Source: CAZPBO01 sp964584815 (lineage in GTDB: Bacteria; Planctomycetota; SKW154). Taken from it: a stretch of DNA of 6,637 nt. The notes beneath the pieces are model-generated. The model searched no databases and was not told the DNA's origin. It saw nothing but the letters and a program-made list of their open reading frames with translations. Below, piece after piece: positions 6,582 to 6,637 of the stretch (within the stretch, counting starts at the first letter, position 1; each line of letters opens with the position of its first letter). The stretch is taken from assembly GCA_964584815.1 (NCBI GenBank), contig CAZPBO010000079.1, positions 1-6,637 of the forward strand. Direction: 5' to 3'. Both the position numbers and the translations under genes were made by a program.

Positions 6582-6610
6582 ATTTTAACGCCATCCCGAC
6601 TCCCAAACAA
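6582..6610 (-). promoter_or_regulatory. Candidate promoter of the kinase/AAA+ operon
   Basis: On the minus strand, TTGTTT (6610-6605) and TAAAAT (6587-6582) are 17 bases apart. The -10 box matches the sigma-70 consensus at five of six positions and the -35 box at three. A transcript start near 6575 would give a leader of about 17 bases containing GGAGG. A promoter further upstream, beyond the window, cannot be excluded. Confidence 0.42.
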
Positions 6611-6637
6611 CCCACGAAAACTTTCCACCACACAATT

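Noticed and set aside
1..6637. CRISPR array, tRNA, rRNA, insertion sequence or attachment site
   Set aside because: No regularly spaced direct repeats, cloverleaf-like sequence, transposase motifs or terminal inverted repeats were seen on reading both strands.

Overview
This 6.6 kb window is almost fully coding. It looks bacterial: there are clear GGAG/GGAGG ribosome binding sites, a four-base gene overlap, and a Hanks-type kinase fused to a seven-bladed WD40-like propeller. Large kinase-WD40 fusions beside Ycf46-like AAA+ ATPases would suit a deep-branching or environmental lineage such as Armatimonadota, Planctomycetota, Chloroflexota or Cyanobacteria. I cannot place the organism from the sequence alone.

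Layout. Bases 1-58 hold nothing I recognise. Bases 59-757 (minus strand) encode a 232-residue protein with a PD-(D/E)XK nuclease signature, probably a type II restriction endonuclease. It diverges, across a 69-base gap, from a beta-class DNA methyltransferase at 827-1771 (plus strand) that carries an N-terminal zinc ribbon. Together they look like a compact type II restriction-modification pair of unknown specificity. The gap holds two candidate promoters whose -10 boxes overlap on opposite strands.

The methyltransferase converges, with only 12 bases between stop codons, on a two-gene minus-strand operon that fills the rest of the window. The upstream gene (3334-6558) encodes a 1074-residue transmembrane serine/threonine kinase: cytoplasmic kinase domain, linker, one membrane helix, Pro/Thr stalk, TPR-like helical repeats, then seven propeller blades. 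The downstream gene (1784-3337) encodes a Ycf46-like AAA+ ATPase. Its GTG start overlaps the kinase TGA stop as GTGA, and its ribosome binding site lies inside the last kinase codons, so the two are probably translationally coupled.

How they may work together. Nuclease and methyltransferase fit a classical cut/protect pair. The kinase would sense something through its propeller/TPR portion, and the coupled AAA+ ATPase is the obvious candidate substrate or effector; that link is inference from gene order. The nuclease gene looks richer in A+T than the kinase gene, which would fit separate acquisition of the restriction-modification pair next to a resident signalling operon. I recognise no mobile element, tRNA, rRNA or CRISPR array.
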